5,770 bases of DNA from contig JAIRVW010000138.1 of the NCBI GenBank assembly GCA_031253705.1, positions 1-5,770 of the forward strand. The letters run 5' to 3'. The DNA comes from Brucellaceae bacterium. GTDB lineage: Bacteria > Pseudomonadota > Alphaproteobacteria > Rhizobiales > Rhizobiaceae. Below are positions 1 to 5,770 of this stretch, in pieces (the stretch's first letter is position 1; every line of letters begins with the position of its first letter). Both the position numbers and the translations under genes were made by a program. Below the pieces are notes generated by a model. It was not told the origin of the DNA. It was given only the letters and a program-made list of their open reading frames with translations, and did not search any database.

Positions 1-30
1 AACCCGGGAGAGGGTGAGCAGGCCAAGGGA

Positions 31-189
31 TCAGACCGTTTTGGTGGTCGTTTTCGAGGTGATTGTCTTCAGGGCAATCATGGCCGTTTTGATAATACCG
101 AATGCAGGAGAAGATAAGACCATAGCTTCGCCGCCGGAAATGTCTCCGGAAAATGCTGGCAATACTGATGGCGAAGCGAGGGATTCCAC
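31..189 (-). CDS. possible small hypothetical protein (52 aa, GTG start)
   Basis: I do not recognise this protein. A GTG at 187-189 is preceded on the minus strand by a good AGGAG ribosome binding site (197-201), 7 nt away, and the frame stays open to a TGA at 31-33. The product is about 52 residues, with a mildly hydrophobic middle (around AFGIIKTAMIALKTI) and a Lys/Thr-rich tail ending KTTTKTV. There is no cysteine, signal peptide or known motif. A TATAAA box on the minus strand (248-253) could serve as its -10, but no good -35 accompanies it. It would be divergent from the transporter gene. The opposite strand is also open in two frames here, one of them running in from the left edge, so the strand is not certain. 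Third-position composition is neutral and does not decide. Seen: SD, start and open frame. Inferred: that it is translated. Confidence 0.3.
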   Translation of the reverse strand: MESLASPSVLPAFSGDISGGEAMVLSSPAFGIIKTAMIALKTITSKTTTKTV

Positions 190-331
190 GCGATGTCTCC
201 TAATTCACCGTTGCTTGTACCGCGATTTTGGCAAGAGTCAATTACCGTTTATATCCCGAAAGCCTCAGTTTCTTTAGGAAAATAACAAATTTTCAAATTC
301 GCAGGGCTGCACCCGTCCGGCATACCCTCAT

Positions 332-361
332 TTGAGAAAAATATTTCGCGATTATTATACT
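332..361 (+). promoter_or_regulatory. putative sigma70-type promoter of the MHS transporter
   Basis: TTGAGA at 332-337 and TATACT at 356-361 are 18 nt apart, each close to the housekeeping -35 and -10 consensus. The surrounding sequence is A/T-rich. Transcription would start near 368, giving a leader of about 200 nt before the ATG at 571. An alternative -10, TATTAT at 353-358, overlaps but leaves only a 15-nt spacer. This is a pattern match only. Confidence 0.45.
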
Positions 362-557
362 AAAGAATACTGACGCAAATCCCGTTTTCAGTTCATTCTG
401 TCTGTGACTGCTTTGCCAAGCGGCGCAACAAGCCGCACGATTGCAGACACCTCCGGCCTGAACGGCCCAGACTCAGAATGAGCATATTCGGAATTACTGA
501 AAGGCAGAAAACAATCAACACCCGGTGGCAATAAGGGAACGGTCACAGGGTTTATCC

Positions 558-563
558 GGGAGG
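558..563 (+). promoter_or_regulatory. ribosome binding site of the MHS transporter
   Basis: GGGAGG lies 7 nt before the ATG at 571, an ideal Shine-Dalgarno match and spacing. It fixes this start over the in-frame ATG at residue 14. Confidence 0.8.
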
Positions 564-570
564 AAAAAGA

Positions 571-2448
571 ATGGCAGCAATTGATGGTGCGCGCGAACGC
601 GCCCCTAAAATGACCAAGGAAGAGCGCAAAGTTATTTTTGCCTCATCGCTTGGAACAGTCTTTGAATGGTATGATTTCTATCTCTACGGCTCACTGGCAA
701 TTTATATCGGGGCCGCCTTCTTTAGTGAATATCCTGAAACAACCCGTAATATTTTCGCGCTGCTGGCTTTTGCGGCAGGCTTTCTGGTGCGCCCGTTCGG
801 TGCGCTGTTCTTCGGCCGTATCGGCGATCTGGTCGGCCGTAAATATACCTTCCTTGTCACCATCGTGGTGATGGGGCTTTCAACCTTCCTCGTCGGCCTG
901 TTGCCGGGTTCGGCATCCATCGGCATTATTGCACCGATTATTCTGATCGGCCTGCGTATGCTGCAGGGTCTGGCTCTGGGCGGTGAATATGGCGGTGCAG
1001 CGACTTATGTGGCTGAACATGCGCCAAACGGACGCCGTGGTTTCTACACATCGTGGATTCAAACCACCGCGACTTTCGGTCTGTTCCTGTCGCTGATCGT
1101 GATTCTGCTGATTCAGAATTCCATGACTGCAGAAGAATTTGCAGCTTGGGGCTGGCGTATTCCGTTCCTGATCTCGGTTGTTCTGCTCGGTATTTCCGTC
1201 TGGATCCGTATGCAGATGAGTGAATCCCCTGCTTTCAAGAAAATGAAAGAAGAGGGCAAACAGTCCAAGGCTCCGCTGAAAGAATCTTTCGGTCACTGGA
1301 AAAACGCCAAGATTGCTCTGATTGCCCTGTTCGGTCTGACCGCAGGTCAAGCTGTAGTCTGGTATTCCGGTCAGTTCTATACGCTGTTCTTCCTGCAAAA
1401 CGTGCTGAAGGTTGAAAGCATTTCGGCCAATATCATGATTGCCATTGCCCTTCTGATCGCAACCCCGTTCTTCCTGTTCTGGGGCTGGCTGTCGGATAAA
1501 GTCGGCCGTAAGCCGATCATCATGGCAGGTCTTGCACTGGCAATCTTCACTTACTTCCCGCTGTTTAAAGCTCTCACAGCCGCCGCCAATCCGGCGCTTG
1601 CCCGTGCGGAAGCCACCATCAGCGCAACCATCACTGCAGCACCGGGCGATTGTACTTTCCAGTTCAATCCGGTTGGTACTGCCAAATTCACCACGTCCTG
1701 TGACGTAGCGACTGCCTTCCTGTCCCGTTCTTCCGTGCCATACACGATTGAAACCGGCGCAGCAGGCACTGCAGCAAGTGTTAAAATCGGTGAAAGCACT
1801 GTAACATCCTATGATGCAACAGGCGCTGATGCCGCTGCACGCGGACCGGCCTTTATCCATGATGTTAATCTGGCTCTGCAAAAAGCCGGTTTCCCTCTGG
1901 TACGGAATGCCGCCAAAGTGCCGGATGCCAAGCTTGATGCCTTTGTTGCCGCCAATCCGGAACTGGCTCTGAATGCAGATACTATCCGCGCCGGTGAATC
2001 CGTCAGCATGACAGCCGATCAGATGGTCGCTGCCAAACTGGTTCCGGCAGCCGATGCGGCAACAATCGGTGAGCAGAAAGTCTACACCATCCCTGATGCA
2101 GGCACTTTCAAAATGGTGGCTGATCCGGATCAGGTAAACTGGCCGCTGACCGTTCTCATCCTCACCATTCTGGTGATCTATGTAACGATGGTTTATGGCC
2201 CGATTGCCGCCATTCTGGTGGAAATGTTCCCGACCCGCATCCGCTATACCGGTATGTCACTGCCTTACCATATTGGTAACGGCTGGTTCGGTGGTCTGCT
2301 TCCGGCAACCGTGTTTGCGATGAGCGCAGCCAAAGGCGATATTTATTACGGCCTCTGGTATCCGATCATCATTGCACTCATGACCCTGATTATTGGTCTG
2401 ATCTTTGTACGTGAAACCAAAGACCGCGATCTTGATCACGTAGAATAA
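571..2448 (+). CDS. MHS-family MFS transporter with large TM9-TM10 insert
   Basis: An inner-membrane secondary transporter of 625 residues, probably a proton-coupled symporter for an organic acid or compatible solute. Family members include ProP, KgtP and ShiA; the substrate cannot be read from sequence. The N-terminal signature SSLGTVFEWYDFYLYG (25-40), the motif RMLQGLALGGEYGG (129-142) and two MFS loop motifs, GRIGDLVGRK (82-91) and GWLSDKVGRK (305-314), place it in the metabolite:H+ symporter group. I count about 12 helices, near 20-48, 60-82, 92-112, 116-138, 160-182, 195-212, 247-275, 285-306, 315-335, 523-545, 562-586 and 590-613. Usual members have about 420-500 residues; the excess is a soluble stretch, about 335-520, between helices 9 and 10, which normal MFS topology puts outside the membrane. 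It has two cysteines (361, 377) that could form a disulfide. The frame is intact throughout. It is transcribed alone, convergent with leuB. Confidence 0.9.
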   Translation: MAAIDGARERAPKMTKEERKVIFASSLGTVFEWYDFYLYGSLAIYIGAAFFSEYPETTRNIFALLAFAAGFLVRPFGALFFGRIGDLVGRKYTFLVTIVVMGLSTFLVGLLPGSASIGIIAPIILIGLRMLQGLALGGEYGGAATYVAEHAPNGRRGFYTSWIQTTATFGLFLSLIVILLIQNSMTAEEFAAWGWRIPFLISVVLLGISVWIRMQMSESPAFKKMKEEGKQSKAPLKESFGHWKNAKIALIALFGLTAGQAVVWYSGQFYTLFFLQNVLKVESISANIMIAIALLIATPFFLFWGWLSDKVGRKPIIMAGLALAIFTYFPLFKALTAAANPALARAEATISATITAAPGDCTFQFNPVGTAKFTTSCDVATAFLSRSSVPYTIETGAAGTAASVKIGESTVTSYDATGADAAARGPAFIHDVNLALQKAGFPLVRNAAKVPDAKLDAFVAANPELALNADTIRAGESVSMTADQMVAAKLVPAADAATIGEQKVYTIPDAGTFKMVADPDQVNWPLTVLILTILVIYVTMVYGPIAAILVEMFPTRIRYTGMSLPYHIGNGWFGGLLPATVFAMSAAKGDIYYGLWYPIIIALMTLIIGLIFVRETKDRDLDHVE

Positions 2449-2465
2449 ACACTATGCCTCAAAAT

Positions 2466-2501
2466 AAAACCGCCGGAGCAGCAATGCTCCGGCGGTTTTT
2501 T
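2466..2501. terminator. bidirectional intrinsic terminator between transporter and leuB
   Basis: A perfect 15-bp stem (2466-2480 with 2485-2499) has a GC-rich core, CCGCCGGAGCA, and a GCAA tetraloop. The plus strand continues into a T-run (2496-2501). On the minus strand the hairpin is followed by TTTTATTTT, so it can also end leuB transcripts, whose stop codon is about 43 nt before it. It begins 17 nt after the transporter stop. Confidence 0.9.
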
Positions 2502-2513
2502 ATTGGGTGATAG

Positions 2514-2545
2514 AGGCAGCCTGTCTGTCGGCTGCCTGTATTTTT
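2514..2545 (+). terminator. possible back-up terminator for the transporter transcript
   Basis: An 8-bp perfect inverted repeat, AGGCAGCC/GGCTGCCT (2514-2521 and 2530-2537), has an 8-nt loop and is followed on the plus strand by GTATTTTT. The T-run overlaps the leuB stop codon. The minus strand has no T-run after the hairpin, so it would act only on plus-strand read-through toward leuB. It is weaker than the hairpin at 2466-2501. Confidence 0.4.
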
Positions 2546-3656
2546 AAGCAGCCAGGGCTTTGAACTTGGCGAGAATTGCATCGCCCATTTCAACAGTGCC
2601 TACTTTCTTCGAGCCTTCTGCCCAGATATCCGCAGTGCGGATACCATCATCGAGAACCGCAGCAATGGCAGCTTCCAGACGATCAGCTTCTTCAATCAGA
2701 TTGAAGGAGTAGCGCAGGCACATTGCGAAAGAAGCAATCATTGCAATCGGGTTGGCAATACCTTTACCGGCAATATCCGGAGCCGAACCGTGTACCGGTT
2801 CATACAGCGCTTTACGGTTACCGGTTGCCGCATCCGGCGCACCGAGCGATGCGGATGGCAGCATGCCGAGCGAACCGGTCAGCATTGCAGCAACGTCAGA
2901 CAGCATATCGCCGAACAGATTGTCGGTTACGATCACGTCGAACTGCTTCGGCCAGCGTACCAGCTGCATACCACCGGCATCCGCCAGCATATGCTCAAGC
3001 TGCACATCAGCATATTTGGCCTTATGGGTTGCGGTGACAACTTCGTTCCACAACACGCCGGATTTCATCACATTGCGTTTTTCCATCGAAGTGACTTTGT
3101 TGCCGCGTGTCCGCGCCAGTTCAAAAGCCACACCGGCAATGCGTTCGATTTCATAGGTTTCATAAACCTGCGTATCGATACCGCGTTTCTGGCCGTTGCC
3201 CAGATCGATGATTTCTTTCGGCTCGCCAAAATACACACCGCCGGTCAGTTCGCGAACGATCAGGATATCCAAACCTTCAACGACTTCAGGACGCAGCGAC
3301 GAGGCATCAGCCAAAGCCGGATAGCAGATTGCAGGGCGCAGGTTCGCAAACAGTGCCAGATCTTTACGCAGACGCAGCAGACCTGCTTCCGGACGTACTT
3401 CATAAGGCACGCTGTCCCATTTCGGACCGCCGACAGCACCAAACAATACGGCATCGGCAGCCAGTGCCTTTTCCATATCGCCTTCTGAAATCGCCTGACC
3501 ATGGGCATCATAGGCTGAACCACCGACGAGACCTTCATCGGTTTCAAAGCCAAGGCCTTTTTCTTCATTCAGATAGGTGATGATTTTGCGGACTTCTGCC
3601 ATTGCCTCAGGGCCGATGCCATCGCCCGGCAGAAGAAACAGTTTTTTAGGTGCCAT
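2544..3656 (-). CDS. leuB: 3-isopropylmalate dehydrogenase
   Basis: This cytosolic enzyme oxidises and decarboxylates 3-isopropylmalate with NAD+ to 2-oxoisocaproate, the last step before transamination to leucine. The 370 residues match the usual length of the proteobacterial family. It opens with [10 protein letters not shown] (8-17). The substrate arginines align as R97, R107 and R135, followed by Y142. K193 (in SMEKRNV) is the catalytic lysine, and D226, D250 and D254 the metal-binding aspartates, each at a constant offset from the Thermus enzyme as I remember it. The NAD-binding loop is [15 protein letters not shown] (289-303). No key residue is missing. The start is set by the N-terminal motif and by AAAGG (3665-3669), 8 nt upstream; a nearby upstream ATG is out of frame. 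No other leu gene is visible. It shares the strand of the 3893-5770 operon but is separated by 236 nt with its own candidate control sites, so it is probably transcribed separately. Confidence 0.97.
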   Translation of the reverse strand: MAPKKLFLLPGDGIGPEAMAEVRKIITYLNEEKGLGFETDEGLVGGSAYDAHGQAISEGDMEKALAADAVLFGAVGGPKWDSVPYEVRPEAGLLRLRKDLALFANLRPAICYPALADASSLRPEVVEGLDILIVRELTGGVYFGEPKEIIDLGNGQKRGIDTQVYETYEIERIAGVAFELARTRGNKVTSMEKRNVMKSGVLWNEVVTATHKAKYADVQLEHMLADAGGMQLVRWPKQFDVIVTDNLFGDMLSDVAAMLTGSLGMLPSASLGAPDAATGNRKALYEPVHGSAPDIAGKGIANPIAMIASFAMCLRYSFNLIEEADRLEAAIAAVLDDGIRTADIWAEGSKKVGTVEMGDAILAKFKALAA

Positions 3657-3674
3657 TTGCCATGCCTTTATTCA

Positions 3675-3706
3675 GATCACCGGCCTGTCAAATCCTGCCG
3701 GTGATC
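3675..3706 (-). promoter_or_regulatory. hairpin just upstream of the leuB ribosome binding site
   Basis: A perfect 10-bp inverted repeat, GATCACCGGC/GCCGGTGATC (3697-3706 and 3675-3684), has a 12-nt loop. In the leuB direction it ends 5 nt before the AAAGG site. It has no T-run on the minus strand, so it is not a standard intrinsic terminator. It could be a structured mRNA 5' end, an attenuator-like element, or an operator in DNA. Confidence 0.5.
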
Positions 3707-3709
3707 GTC

Positions 3710-3739
3710 TTTAAATTCAGAGCACTCCTCCCCCGTCAA
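3710..3739 (-). promoter_or_regulatory. possible leuB promoter
   Basis: On the minus strand TTGACG (3734-3739) and TTTAAA (3710-3715) are 18 nt apart. The -35 is good and the -10 matches four of six positions. Transcription would start near 3703, within the first arm of the hairpin at 3675-3706. The match is moderate only. Confidence 0.3.
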
Positions 3740-3762
3740 TAATCTCAAAGGCAAAGCGCTCA

Positions 3763-3777
3763 TGCGAAAAATTCGCA
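3763..3777. repeat. palindrome TGCGAA-N3-TTCGCA, possible operator (leuB-proximal)
   Basis: Perfect 6-bp arms flank AAA. The centre is about 114 nt before the leuB start codon and about 67 nt before the candidate transcription start. The arms are identical to those of the palindrome at 3840-3854. Confidence 0.4.
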
Positions 3778-3839
3778 CTATTCATAGCCCAAAAGCTCAA
3801 AGGGGGGAAAGTGTCAAACGCAAGATTTGACTCATATTT

Positions 3840-3854
3840 TTGCGAATTTCGCAA
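3840..3854. repeat. palindrome TTGCGAA-N1-TTCGCAA, possible operator (leuB-distal)
   Basis: Perfect 7-bp arms surround a single T; the core is a T-N11-A palindrome, the pattern favoured by LysR-type regulators. Its centre is 77 bp from that of the palindrome at 3763-3777. It lies 39 nt past the stop codon of the Trm112-like gene in the direction of transcription. Confidence 0.4.
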
Positions 3855-3892
3855 TAATCCTAAACGACTGACAGTAAAGGATAAAAAGCAAG

Positions 3893-4096
3893 CTATTCTA
3901 AGGTGCGCGCTTCGGATGCCAGCAGGATCGGTATCCCTTCCCGCACCGGATAGGCCAGCTTGGCTTTTTTGGAGATCAGCTCACTATGCTCACGGTCATA
4001 ATCAAGCGACCCTTTGGTTAAAGGGCAAACCAGCAATTCCAGCATTTTCGGATCAATCTGTTTAATCACATCCTGATCTTGCATATCCGCCCCCAT
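3893..4096 (-). CDS. Trm112-like / UPF0434 family small protein
   Basis: A 67-residue protein of the Trm112p-like family (E. coli YcaR type). The core runs from [16 protein letters not shown] (14-29) to the closing [13 protein letters not shown] (47-59). Eukaryotic and archaeal Trm112 partners and stabilises methyltransferases and often binds zinc. This protein has only one cysteine (C24), as I recall is common in alphaproteobacterial members, so zinc binding through a cysteine cluster is unlikely. Its bacterial role is not established. The start could be ATG 4096 or the in-frame ATG at residue 5 (4084). Neither has a well-spaced Shine-Dalgarno site, although G-rich sequence precedes the second. 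It begins 12 nt after the stop of the LON-domain gene, so translation is probably coupled. It appears to be the last gene of the operon. Confidence 0.88.
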   Translation of the reverse strand: MGADMQDQDVIKQIDPKMLELLVCPLTKGSLDYDREHSELISKKAKLAYPVREGIPILLASEARTLE

Positions 4097-4108
4097 TACC
4101 GTGCAATA

Positions 4109-4807
4109 TTACTGCAGACCTGAACCATAATCATCACCGTTACGCACCAAGGCAATCTCAGTAATCGCGACCAGTGTTTCCGCACGGGTTTTCAGGTCGG
4201 GCGCTTCCAGCAAAGCCTGTTTTTCAGCCTCACCGAAAGGCGACATCATCGACAGCGCATTGACCAGTGTTTCATTACCGGCTTTGGCAATACTTTCCCA
4301 GTCGGCCTCAAGGCCGTTGGCTTCGAGATAATCGCGGAAAGCCTGCAGCAATGCCTCCCGGTCAACGTCCTGCTCGCCCTGCTCTTCTTCCAGATCCTGC
4401 AGATAAGGCGTAATCCGAGCCATGCGGAACGGATGCGGTACCGGCAATTCTTCTTCTAAGCGGAAACGGCAAATCCCCTGCAAGGTGATCAGCATGCGGC
4501 CGTCACCGGTCTCCGTATAGGAAGTGATACGGCCGAGGCAGCCGATTGCGCTCAGCTCCGGCTTATCAGTGCCTTTGGCCGCACCTTCTTTATCTTCCAC
4601 CGCAACGCCATTGACGATTTTCGGCTGAATAATCCCGATCAGACGGTCACCCGCCAAAGCCTCATCAACCATCACCAGATAGCGCGGCTCAAAAATATTC
4701 AGCGGCATTTGTCCGCGAGGCAATAACAGGCCGGCCACCAGCGGAAACACCGGAATCACTTCCGGTAAGTCTGACGCTTTTCGGTAATGGACATTGCCCG
4801 CCTGCAT
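4109..4807 (-). CDS. LON substrate-binding domain protein (stand-alone)
   Basis: A 232-residue cytosolic protein made of the N-terminal domain of the Lon protease family without the AAA+ ATPase or the Ser-Lys protease domain. It is therefore not itself an ATP-dependent protease, although such genes are often labelled peptidase. The domain opens with IPVFPLVAGLLLPRGQMPLN (18-37), then IFEPRYLVMVDEAL (38-51), LIGIIQP (56-62), GCLGRITSYTETGDGRMLI (89-107) and GICRFRL (111-117). The rest, about 145-232, is mostly helical and polar. I chose ATG 4807 because GAGGT lies 7 nt upstream and the family usually begins MQAGN. The frame also has an ATG at 4840, but its GGAG is only 1 nt away. The gene sits between a thioredoxin-TPR gene and a Trm112-like gene, which suggests a role in protein quality control; the biochemical function is not known. 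Confidence 0.9.
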   Translation of the reverse strand: MQAGNVHYRKASDLPEVIPVFPLVAGLLLPRGQMPLNIFEPRYLVMVDEALAGDRLIGIIQPKIVNGVAVEDKEGAAKGTDKPELSAIGCLGRITSYTETGDGRMLITLQGICRFRLEEELPVPHPFRMARITPYLQDLEEEQGEQDVDREALLQAFRDYLEANGLEADWESIAKAGNETLVNALSMMSPFGEAEKQALLEAPDLKTRAETLVAITEIALVRNGDDYGSGLQ

Positions 4808-4814
4808 AAAATTT

Positions 4815-4819
4815 ACCTC
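4815..4819 (-). promoter_or_regulatory. ribosome binding site deciding the LON-domain start
   Basis: GAGGT on the minus strand is spaced 7 nt from ATG 4805-4807. It favours this start over the upstream in-frame ATG at 4838-4840, which would add 11 residues unlike the family. Confidence 0.75.
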
Positions 4820-4868
4820 ACACATCCGCGCCGGTTTCATGCTCCGGCACTCACTTCACATTCAAAAC

Positions 4869-4899
4869 GGAGCGATCATTCCCAAAAGGAGACCGCTCC
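4869..4899 (-). terminator. hairpin after the thioredoxin-TPR gene, possible weak terminator
   Basis: In the direction of transcription GGAGCGGTC pairs with GATCGCTCC (4891-4899 with 4869-4877, 9 bp, one G-U). The stem can be extended by TCC/GGA past a 2-nt bulge. It starts 9 nt after the stop codon of the upstream gene and is followed by GTTTTG. The short U-run suggests partial termination or a processing site rather than a complete stop, because no clear promoter follows before the LON-domain gene. Confidence 0.5.
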
Positions 4900-4908
4900 T
4901 GCCAATTT

Positions 4909-5770
4909 TTAAGCAAACAACAGCGACGATAATTTGCGACGACCGCTCAATGTTGCCGAATCTTTAAAGCCCCATGCCTCAAAGAATTGCAGCAATTGCT
5001 TGCGTGCACCATCTTCATTCCATGCACGGTCTGCTTTCATAATCGCCAGAAGCCCGTCTGCGGCCTCTTCGCGCTTATCCAGAGCATTGGCAATCATTGC
5101 CAGATCAAAACGTGCCTGATGATCATTCGGGTCTGCGTTCAGACGTGCCTGTAATTCCGCAGGATTACCCAGATGCGCCACCTGATCCGCCAAAGCGAGA
5201 CGCGCCTCAACCGCACGGATTTTCGGATCATCTTTCTGTTTGTCCGGCACCTGCGCAAGCACATCACGCACGCCGTCCAGTTCACCGAGATCAAACAGGC
5301 ATCCGGCCATACCGGCAAGAGCCGTCACATTATCCGGAGCGTTCTGCAAAACAGCGGCATAAATCTGCGCGGCCTGATCAGCCTCACCATGCTCATGCAT
5401 TTCCTGTGCTGCCGCCAAAGCTTCTTCAATCGCAGCCTGCGGGCCGCTTTTAGCACCGGCGCTTTTGGCAACCTTATCAATAAATTCTTTGATCTTGCTT
5501 TCCGGTAAAGCGCCCATAAAGCCGTCAACAGGCTGGCCGTTGACGAAAGCAATGACCGCCGGAATCGACTGAATACCCAATTGTCCGGCAATCACCGGAT
5601 GATCATCAATATTCATTTTCACCAGCTTGACCGTGCCCTGTGCAGCATTCACCGCACTTTCAATCAGCGGTGTCAGCTGACGGCACGGACCGCACCACGG
5701 CGCCCAGAAATCCACCAGCACCGGCTGATTGCGGGATTCGCTGATAACATCCGCAGCAAAGGCTGAAGTC
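4909..5770 (-). CDS. cnoX: thioredoxin-TPR chaperedoxin, CnoX/YbbN-like (5' end beyond the window)
   Basis: The frame is open to the right edge, with 286 codons visible; I estimate some tens of N-terminal residues are missing. The visible start reads TSAFAADVISESRNQPVLVD, so the GTG at 5719-5721 is internal. Residues 1 to about 100 are a thioredoxin fold with FWAPWCGPC (21-29) and the cis-proline in SIPAV (68-72). After an Ala/Lys linker, about 112-270 form helical TPR-like repeats such as GEADQAAQIYAAVLQNAP and DPNDHQARFDLAMIANALDK. The tail GRRKLSSLLFA is typical of the family. CnoX proteins hold unfolding clients and protect their cysteines, passing them to chaperones such as GroEL. E. coli CnoX lacks the full CXXC and has little reductase activity, whereas the alphaproteobacterial form with CXXC is redox active. 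The intact motif here places this protein with the latter. It is the first visible gene of the likely operon with the LON-domain and Trm112-like genes. Confidence 0.92.
   Translation of the reverse strand, partial: TSAFAADVISESRNQPVLVDFWAPWCGPCRQLTPLIESAVNAAQGTVKLVKMNIDDHPVIAGQLGIQSIPAVIAFVNGQPVDGFMGALPESKIKEFIDKVAKSAGAKSGPQAAIEEALAAAQEMHEHGEADQAAQIYAAVLQNAPDNVTALAGMAGCLFDLGELDGVRDVLAQVPDKQKDDPKIRAVEARLALADQVAHLGNPAELQARLNADPNDHQARFDLAMIANALDKREEAADGLLAIMKADRAWNEDGARKQLLQFFEAWGFKDSATLSGRRKLSSLLFA

Larger units (their letters stand above)
190..570. other. intergenic region and transporter leader
   Basis: This stretch of about 380 nt holds no ORF that I would call a gene. It contains the likely transporter promoter (332-361) and then about 200 nt of leader. 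The leader can fold: 399-407 can pair with 441-449 (9 bp, two G-U), enclosing a small hairpin with arms 420-424 and 432-436 (GCGGC/GCCGC). I do not recognise a known riboswitch or RNA family. If the small ORF at 31-189 is real, this is a divergent promoter region. Confidence 0.4.

Noticed and set aside
14..277. 87-codon plus-strand open frame
   Set aside because: No Shine-Dalgarno precedes the start, and the composition changes along its length with no motif. The better initiation signal in this stretch is on the minus strand. A short frame-1 run ending at 117 is likewise unsupported.
880..1881. 333-codon open frame on the minus strand inside the transporter gene
   Set aside because: It is antisense to a clear membrane transporter; the translation is Cys/Gln/Arg-rich and family-less, as expected of a codon-bias shadow.
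2790..3488. 232-codon open frame on the plus strand opposite leuB
   Set aside because: It lies fully antisense to a complete, motif-perfect leuB, and its translation has no recognisable domain.
3812..3817. Perfect TTGACA (-35 like) on the minus strand
   Set aside because: No -10 box occurs at 16-18 nt; the nearest TATGAA is about 25 nt away.
3827..3858. Plus-strand TTGACT with AATAAT as a promoter
   Set aside because: The spacing (20 nt) is too long and it would only drive antisense RNA into the Trm112-like gene.
4808..4840. 11-residue longer N-terminus for the LON-domain protein
   Set aside because: The upstream ATG has GGAG only 1 nt away, whereas ATG 4807 has GAGGT at ideal spacing and matches the family start.
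5325..5591. 88-codon minus-strand frame overlapping the thioredoxin-TPR gene, and plus-strand frames at 5097-5508
   Set aside because: All are alternative frames of the thioredoxin-TPR gene; they are Arg/His-rich without domains.

Overview
The window reads as chromosomal DNA from an alphaproteobacterium of the Rhizobiales, most like the Brucella/Ochrobactrum/Pseudochrobactrum group. This rests on the protein wording (LeuB, the single-cysteine Trm112-like protein, and a thioredoxin-TPR protein with an intact WCGPC motif) and on the thioredoxin-TPR, LON-domain, Trm112-like gene order that I associate with that order. The organism call is inference from memory, not a database result. Base composition looks moderate, near one half G+C. 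I see no mobile element, RNA gene or CRISPR array.

Layout. Positions 1-570 hold no convincing large gene. A possible 52-residue GTG-start ORF lies on the minus strand at 31-189. A sigma70-like promoter at 332-361 is followed by a leader of about 200 nt before the first large gene. At 571-2448 (+) is a metabolite:H+ symporter (MHS) type major facilitator transporter carrying an extra domain of about 185 residues between its predicted ninth and tenth membrane helices. A strong two-way intrinsic terminator (2466-2501) separates it from the convergent leuB (2544-3656, minus), which encodes 3-isopropylmalate dehydrogenase of leucine biosynthesis. The 236-nt region upstream of leuB is rich in signals: a 10-bp hairpin next to the ribosome binding site, a possible promoter, two related TGCGAA/TTCGCA palindromes, and short leucine-rich reading frames.

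From 3893 to the right edge, three minus-strand genes form a likely operon read right to left: a thioredoxin-TPR chaperedoxin (CnoX/YbbN-like, 5' end beyond the window), a stand-alone LON substrate-binding domain protein, and a 67-residue Trm112-like protein. The last two are only 12 nt apart. A hairpin after the first gene may reduce read-through into the other two.

Functionally the window joins two unrelated themes: protein quality control (right) and leucine synthesis plus solute uptake (left). Nothing here is clearly a new system. The points most worth a second look are the extra extracytoplasmic domain of the transporter and the leuB control region.
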